From positions 15,002,801-15,066,800 of the forward strand of contig JARWKL010000015.1 in the NCBI GenBank assembly GCA_029961685.1: a DNA stretch of 64,000 bases, in the 5' to 3' direction. The translations under genes and the position numbers were made by a program. This DNA comes from Aristolochia californica. Taxonomy: Eukaryota > Streptophyta > Magnoliopsida > Piperales > Aristolochiaceae. Under the pieces are notes generated by a model that saw nothing but the letters and a program-made list of their open reading frames with translations, was not told the DNA's origin and ran no database searches. Below, piece after piece: positions 57,256-64,000 of this stretch (its first letter is position 1; the number at the start of each line of letters is the position of its first letter).

Positions 57256-60200
57256 TTGGTGGAATTTTATAGGAAAGCGACTTCTAACTGATCCTAACAT
57301 GTTATAAGTCTGGTGGATATGCTTTCCACAAACATGCTGAGGATGCATGTGACTTAATGGTTCAAATTTTTTTTAACATCCAAACTTGAGTTTTCACTCT
57401 CCCATTTTTCTCGTAAACCAAAAACATATAAGGCAAATAGATCGCAACAAAATGAAAATTTTAGAGTTCATATGTGCCAAAATATTTGAAAACTATAATA
57501 ATATAAGTGAAGAAAATTATTTCACGCACTGAAAATGAACTCCAAAGTTTTGTTATCATGTTTGGGAAATTTCACTAGTACAACCCCCCAATAATAGCTT
57601 GGTGGAATTTTATAGGAAACAGACTTCTAATTGATCCTAACATGTTTTAAGTGTGGTGGATATGCATGCCAGAAACATAGTGAGGATGCAAGTGACATAA
57701 TGATCCAAAAATTTCAAGGAGTAGAAAAAATTAAATTCTCAAGTTGATGTATGGTTGGATATTTACCAGAGCCGAACAACCCACTTTTGGCCTATCCTTA
57801 AAACTCACAGATACTTCTTGGAATTATCTCTGAGCATTTGTGCATTTCCATTTTGGATGTTCAACTTTTTTTTCACATCCAAACTTGAGTTTTCACTCTC
57901 CCACTTTTCTCGTAAACAAAAAAGAGATAAGGCAAACAGATCGCAACAAAAGGAAAATTTTAGAGTTCATGTGTGCAAAAAAATTTGAAAACTATAATAA
58001 ATGTAAGTGAAGAAAATTATTTCATGCACTAAAAATTAAATCCAAAGTTTTGTTATCCATGTTTGGGAAATTCCACTAGTACACCCCCCTAATAATAGCT
58101 TGGTGGAATTTTATAAGAAAGAGACTTCCAACTAATCCTAACATGTTTTAAGCGTGGTGGATATGCATGCCAGAAACATGTTGAGGATGCAAGTGACCTA
58201 ACGATCCAAAAATTTCATGGGGTAGAAAAAATTAAATTCTGAAGTGAACATGTGGTTGGATATTTACTAGAGCCAAACAACCCACTTTTTGCTTATCCTT
58301 AAAAATCACAGATACTTTTTGGAATTATCTCTCTTAGCATTTGGGCATTTCCATTTTAGATGATCAAATTGTTTTTCAGATCCAACGTTGAGTTTTCACT
58401 CATCCATTTCTCTCGTAAAGAAAAAAAATATAACGCAAATAGATGGCAACAAAATGAAAATTTTAGAGTTCATGTGCGCAAAAAAATTTGAAAACTATAA
58501 CAAATGGTAATTGAAGAAAATTATTTCACGCACTAAAAATGAACTCCAAAGTTTTTTTATCCATGTTTGGGAAATTCCACTAGTACAACCCCCTAATAAT
58601 AGCTTGGAGAAATTTTATAGGAAAGAGACTTCTAACTGATCCTAACATTTTTTAAGTGTGGTGGATATGCATGCCTTAATTATGTTGAGGAGGCAAGTGA
58701 TCTAATGATCCAAAAATTTCAAGGAGTAGAAAAATTTAAATCCTCAAGTTAACGAGTGTAGGATATTTTCCAGAGCCAAACAACCCACTTTTTGCCTATC
58801 CTAAAAAATCACAGAAACTGTTTGGAATTATCTCTCTCCTCATTTGTGCATTTCCATTTTGGATGTTCAAATTTTTTTTCACATCCAAACTTGGGTTTTC
58901 ACTCTCCCATTTTTCTCGAAAACGAAAAAGATATATGGCAAATAGATCGCTACAAAATGAAAAGTTTAGAGTTCATGTGTGCAAAAAAAATTGAAAACTA
59001 TAATAAAAGTAAGTGAAGAAAATTATTTCACGCACTAAAAATGAACTCCAAAGTTTTGTTATCCATGTTTGGGAAATTCCACTAGCACAACCCCCTAAAA
59101 ATATCTTGGTGGAATTTTATAGGAAAGAGACTTCTAACTGATCCTAACATGTTTTAAGAGTGGTGGATATGCATGCCAAAAACATGTTGAGGATTCAAGT
59201 GACCTAACGATCCAAAAATTTCGAGTAGAAAAAATTAAATTCTCAAGTGAACGTGTGGTTGGATATTTACCAGAGCCAAACATCCCACTTTTTGCCTACC
59301 CTTAAAAATCACAGATACTTTTTGGAATTATCTCTCTCAGCATTTGTGCAATTCCATTTTGGATGTTCAAATTTTTTTCAGATCCAAACTTGAGTTTTCA
59401 GTTTCCCATTTTTCTCGTAAAAAAAAAGATATAAGGCAAATAGATCGCAGCAAAATGAAAATTTTAGAGTTCAAGTGTGAAAAAATATTTGAAAACTATA
59501 ATGTATGTAAGTAAAGAAAATGACTTCACGCACTAAAAATGATCTCCAAAGTTTTCTTATCCATGTTTGGGAAATTCCACTAGTACAACCCCCTAATAAT
59601 AGCTTGGTGGAATTTTATAGGAAAGAAACTTCCAACTGATCTTAGCAAGTTTTAAGTGTGGTGGATATGCATGCCAGAAACATGTTGAGGTTGCAAGTGA
59701 CCTAACGATCCAAAAATTTCAATGAGTAGAAAAAATTAAATTTTCAAGTGAACGTGTGGTTGGATATTTACTAGAGCCAAACATCCCACTCTTTGCTTAT
59801 CCATAAAAATCACTGATACTTTTTGGAATTATCTCTCTCAGCATTTGTCCATTTCCATTTTGGATGTTCTAATTTTTTTTCAGATCCAAACTTGAGTTTT
59901 CACTCTCCCAATTTTCTCGAAAACCAAAAAGATACAAGGTAGATAGATCGCAACAAAATGAAAATTTTAGAGTTCATGTGTGCAAAAAAATTTGAAAAAT
60001 ATAATAAATATAAGTGAAGAAAATTATTTCACAAACTAAAAATTAACTCCAAAATTTTGTTATCCATGTTTGGGAAATTCCACTAGTACAACACCCTAAT
60101 AATAGCTTGGTTGAATTTTATAGGGAAGATACTTCTATCTGATCCTAACATGTTTTAAGTGTGGAGGATATGCGTGCCAGAAACATGTTGAGCATGCAAG

Positions 60201-61249
60201 TAACCTAATGATCCAAAAATTTCAAGGAGTAGAAAAAATTATATTCTCAAGTTAACGTGTGGTTGGATATATACCAGAGCCAAACAACCCACTTTTTGCC
60301 TATATTTAAAAATCACAGATACTTTTTGGAATTATCTCTTTTAGTATTTTTGCATTTCCATTTTAGATGATCAAAATTATTATTCAGATCCAACCTTGAG
60401 TATTCACTCTCCCATTTTTTCCGTAAACAAAAAAGATATAAGGCAAATAGATCGCAACAAAATGAAAATTTAAGAGTTCATGTGTGCAAAAAAATTTGAA
60501 AACTAAAATAAATTTAAGTGAAGAAAATTATTTAACGCACTAAAAATGAACTCCAAAGTTTTATTGTCCATGTTTGGGAAATTCCACTAGTACAAGCCCC
60601 TAATTATAGCTTGGTGGAATTTTATAAAAAAGAGACTTCTAATTTATCCTAACATGTTTTAAGTGTGGTGGATATGCATGGCAGAAACATGTTGAGGATG
60701 CAAGTGACCTAATGATCCCAAAATTTCAAGGTGTAGAAAAAATCAAATTCTCAAGTTAACGTGTGGTTGGATACTTACCAGAGCCAAACAACCCACTTTT
60801 TGCCCATCCTTAAAAATCACAGATACTTTTTGTAATTTCCTCTCTCTGCATTTGTGCATTTCCATTTTTGGATGTTCAAATTTTTTTCAGATCCAAACTT
60901 GAGTTTTCACTCTCCAATTTTTCTCGGAAAAAAAAAGATATAAGGCAAATAGATCGCAACAAAATAAAAATTTATAGTTCATGTGTACAAAAAAATTTGA
61001 AAACTATAATAAATGTAAGTGAAGAAAATTATTTCACGCACTAAAAATGAACTCCAAAGTTTTGTTTTCCGTGTTTGGGAAATTCCACTAGTACAACCCC
61101 CAAATAATAGCTTGGAGATTTTATAAGAAAGAGACTTCTAACTGATCCTAACTAGTTTTAAGTGTGGTGGATATGCATGCCAGAAACATGTTGAGGATGC
61201 AAGTGACCTAATGATCCAAAAATTTGAAGGAGTAGAAAGAATTAAATTC

Positions 61250-63590
61250 TCAAGTTAACGTGTGGTTGGATACTTACCCGAGCCAAACAACCAACTTTTT
61301 GCCTACCCTTAAAAATCACGGATACTTTCTGGAATTATCTCTCTCAGCATTCGTGCATTTCAATTTTGGATGTTATTATTTTTTTTCAGATGCAAACTTG
61401 AAGTTTTCACTCTCCCATTTTTCTTGTTATAAAAAAAGATATAAGGCACATAGATCGCAAAAAATAAAAATTTTATAGTTCATGTGTGCCAAAATATTTG
61501 AAAACTATAATAATGTAAGTGAAGAAAATTATTTCACGCACTAAATATGGTATCCAAAGTTTTGTTACCCATGTTTGGGAAATTCCACTAGTACAACCCC
61601 CAAATAATAGCTTTGTGGAATATTATAGGAAGGAGACTTCTAACTAATCCTAACAGGTTTTAAGTATGGTGGATATGCATGCAAAAAACATGTTGATGAT
61701 GCAAGTGACCAAATGATCCAAAAAATTCTAGGAGTAGAAAAAATTAAATTCTCAAGTTAACGCTTACCAGAGCCAAACAATCCACTTTTTGCCTATCCTT
61801 AAAAATCAAAGATACTTTTTGGAATTATCTCTCTCAGGTTTTGTGCATATCCATTTTGGATGTTCAAATTTTTTTTCACATCCAAACTTGAGTTTTCACT
61901 CTCCCATTTTTCTCCTAAACAAAAAAGATATATGGCAAATAGATCACAACAAAATGAAAATTTTATAGTTCATGTGAGCAAAAAAATTTGAAAACTATAA
62001 TATATGTAAGTGAACAAAATTATTTCCCACATTAAAAATGAACCCCAATGTTTTTTTATCCCTGTTTGCGAAATTCCACTACTACAACCCCCTAATAATA
62101 GCTTGGTGGAATTTTATAGGAAACAGACTTCTAACTGATCCTAACAAGTTTTAAGTGTGGTGGATATGCATGCCAGAAACATGTTGAGGATGCAAGTGAC
62201 CTAATGACCCAAAAATTTGAAGGTGTAGAAAAAATTAAATTCTCAAGTTAACGTGTAGTTGGATATTTACCAGAGCAAAACAACGATTTTTTTCCTATCC
62301 TTAAAAATCACATATACTTTTCGGAATTATCTCTCTCAGCATATGTGCATTTCCATTTTGGATGTTCAAATTTTTTTTCCAATCCAAACTTTTGATTTCA
62401 CTCTCCCATTTTTCTCGCAAAAAAAAAGATATATGGCAAATAGATCGCAAAAAAATGAAAAGTTTAGAGTTCATGTGTGCAAAAAAATTTGAAAACTATA
62501 ATAAATGTAAGTGAAGAAAATTATTTCATGCACTAAAAATGAACTCCAAAGTTTTGTTATCCATGTTTGGGAAATTCCACTAGTACAACCCCCTCATAAA
62601 AGCTTGGTGGAATTTTATAGGAAAGAGACTTCTAACTGATCCTAACATGTTTTAAGTGTGGGGGATATGCATGCCAGAAATATGTTGAGGATGCAAGTGA
62701 CCTAATGATCCAAAAATTTCAAGGAGTAGAAAAAATTAAATTCTCAACTTAACGTGTGGTTGGATATTTACCAGAGCCAAACAACCCACTTTTGGCTATC
62801 ATTAAAAATCACAGATACTTTTTTGAATTATCTCTCTCTGCAATAATGCATTTCCATTTTGGATGTTCAATTTTTTTTTTCACATCCAAACTCAAGTTTT
62901 CACTCTCCCATTTTTCTCATAAACAAAAAAGATATAAGGCAAATAGATTGCAACAAAATGAAAATTTTAGAGTTCATGTGTGCAAAAAAATTTGAAAATT
63001 ATAATAAATGTAAGTGTAGAAAATTATTTCACACACTAAAAATGAACTCCAAAGTTTTGTTATCCATGTTTGGAAAATTCCACTAGTACAACTACCTAAT
63101 AATAGCTTGGTGGAATTTTATAGGAAAGAGACTTCTAACTGATCCTAACATGTTTTAAGTGTGGTGGATATGCATGCCGAAAACATGTTGAGGATGCAAG
63201 TGACGTACTGATCAAAAAATTTCAAGGAGTAGAAAAAATTAAATTCTCAAGTTAATGTGTGGTTGGATACTTAACAGAGCCAAACAACCCACTTTTTGCC
63301 TATCCATAAAAATCACTGTTACTTTTTTGAATTATCTCTCTCAGCATTTGTGCATTTCCAATTCGGATGTTCAAATTTTTTTTCAGATCCAAACTTGAGT
63401 TTTCACTCTCCCATTTTTCTCCTAAACAAAAAAGATATAAGGCAAATAGATCGCAACAAAATGAAAATTTTAGAGTTCATGTGTGAAAAAATATTTGAAA
63501 ACTATAATAAATGTAAGTGAAGAAAATTATTTCACGCACTAAATATGATCTCCAAAGTTTAATTATCCATGTTTGGGAAATGTCACTCGT
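61250..63590. repeat. Second segmental duplication, copy 2, ending at the array edge
   Basis: Partner of 54,250-56,590 (offset about 7.0 kb). It ends where the satellite itself ends, so its original extent is unknown. Confidence 0.7.
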
Positions 63591-63596
63591 ACAACT

Positions 63597-64000
63597 GATA
63601 GATGCTATATTCTGACATGAGAATTAAGTTAATTATAATAGAATAACCTTTATAATTGTGTTATAGGTGGTTATTTATCGGTTTTCAAATGAAATGAGCA
63701 TTTATTGAATTTGGCATTAATCACTGTCGATATTGTATATTTTTCTCTCCTGAATTATATTTTATTGTTTTTAAGGTTTATTTCTTCCTGAAATGCTTTT
63801 TATAGATTTAATTATGGAATTTCAGGAGAATTACGGTGGAGAAGGAGATATTTACCAAAATACCCTTAGTGAAATGGAGATGATTTTTAGGTCAAATTGT
63901 TTTAAAATAAACAAGATGGTATTTAAAGGAAAGGGGGGGCGTCGAGCGAGGGAGAGGTCGAAAGGGGACCCGAGAGGGGGGACCCGAGAGGGAAAACCCG
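63597..64000. other. Non-satellite sequence at the array edge, possibly the start of another LTR
   Basis: In the middle of a monomer (after CACTCGTACAAC) the satellite stops and unrelated sequence begins TGATAGATGCTATATTCTGA. It has no ORF of note. At about 63,921 there is a TATA-like TATTTAAAGG, followed by a G-rich tail with a duplicated GGGACCCGAGAGG. A TG start, an abrupt join and a TATA-like box about 320 bp in would fit the U3 region of an LTR, but the other end lies outside the window. Unique flanking DNA is equally possible. Confidence 0.4.

Larger units (their letters stand above)
42000..63596. repeat. Satellite array, right block (subfamily with CCCCCTAATAATAGC)
   Basis: About 43 monomers that mostly carry a 4-bp longer variant (ACAACCCCCTAATAATAGCT), TTTTAAGTGTGG in place of TTTTAAATGTGG, CATGTGTGC in place of CATGTATGC, and often GGATACTTACC. 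The change occurs stepwise over 41.6-43.3 kb. Several monomers have internal deletions (near 46,618, 48,688, 49,580, 50,651 and 57,358). The array is broken by a viral fragment at 57,090 and ends at about 63,596. Confidence 0.95.

Noticed and set aside
26953..63596. CENP-B-box-like motif or proof of centromere function in the satellite
   Set aside because: I looked for a conserved TTCG...CGGG-type motif in the monomer and did not see one. Centromere identity cannot be claimed from sequence alone.

Overview
The window is nuclear repeat DNA from a plant, most likely a eudicot. About 51 kb of the 64 kb is one AT-rich tandem satellite with a monomer near 500 bp. The array is interrupted by two foreign blocks: a 2.06-kb non-autonomous LTR retrotransposon and a 10.5-kb endogenous pararetrovirus (family Caulimoviridae). 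Both blocks belong to plant-specific lineages, the retroelement carries a plant-type initiator-tRNA primer site, and no host gene is visible. Species cannot be named from the sequence.

Layout. 1-14,363: satellite, about 29 monomers. 14,364-16,432: LTR element read on the minus strand (LTRs 14,369-14,785 and 16,010-16,427) with a perfect 5-bp target duplication. 16,433-16,480: 48 bp of the same satellite monomer. 16,481-26,952: viral insert, genes all on the minus strand. 26,953-63,596: satellite again, about 74 monomers, with a 1.5-kb trimeric higher-order repeat, a roughly 5-kb segmental duplication (offset 7,507 bp), a subfamily change near 42 kb, a second duplication (offset about 7.0 kb) and a stray 166-bp viral protease fragment at 57,090-57,255. 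63,597-64,000: the array stops abruptly and unrelated sequence begins, perhaps another LTR.

The virus. Read along the minus strand (right to left), the insert runs: capsid-protein tail, protease/reverse transcriptase/RNase H (intact, 655 aa), transactivator copy 1, a short plant-telomere-like tract, a 196-aa ORF, movement protein with an in-frame 408-bp internal duplication, a coiled-coil virion-associated-like protein, two small mutually similar ORFs, capsid protein (frameshifted before its zinc knuckle), a junction that has lost nearly all of the RT gene, transactivator copy 2, and the promoter/leader region. Separate MP, CP, RT and transactivator ORFs linked by ATGA-type overlaps resemble the caulimovirus/soymovirus side of the family, not badnaviruses. 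The insert is a rearranged, longer-than-one-genome join of at least two viral segments. Nonsense codons and a frameshift show decay.

Most notable: the paralogous pair of small viral genes, the in-frame movement-protein duplication, the viral protease fragment buried in a satellite monomer 30 kb away, the telomere-like join inside the virus, and a paralogous satellite copy at about 11.37 kb that preserves the empty site for both insertions.
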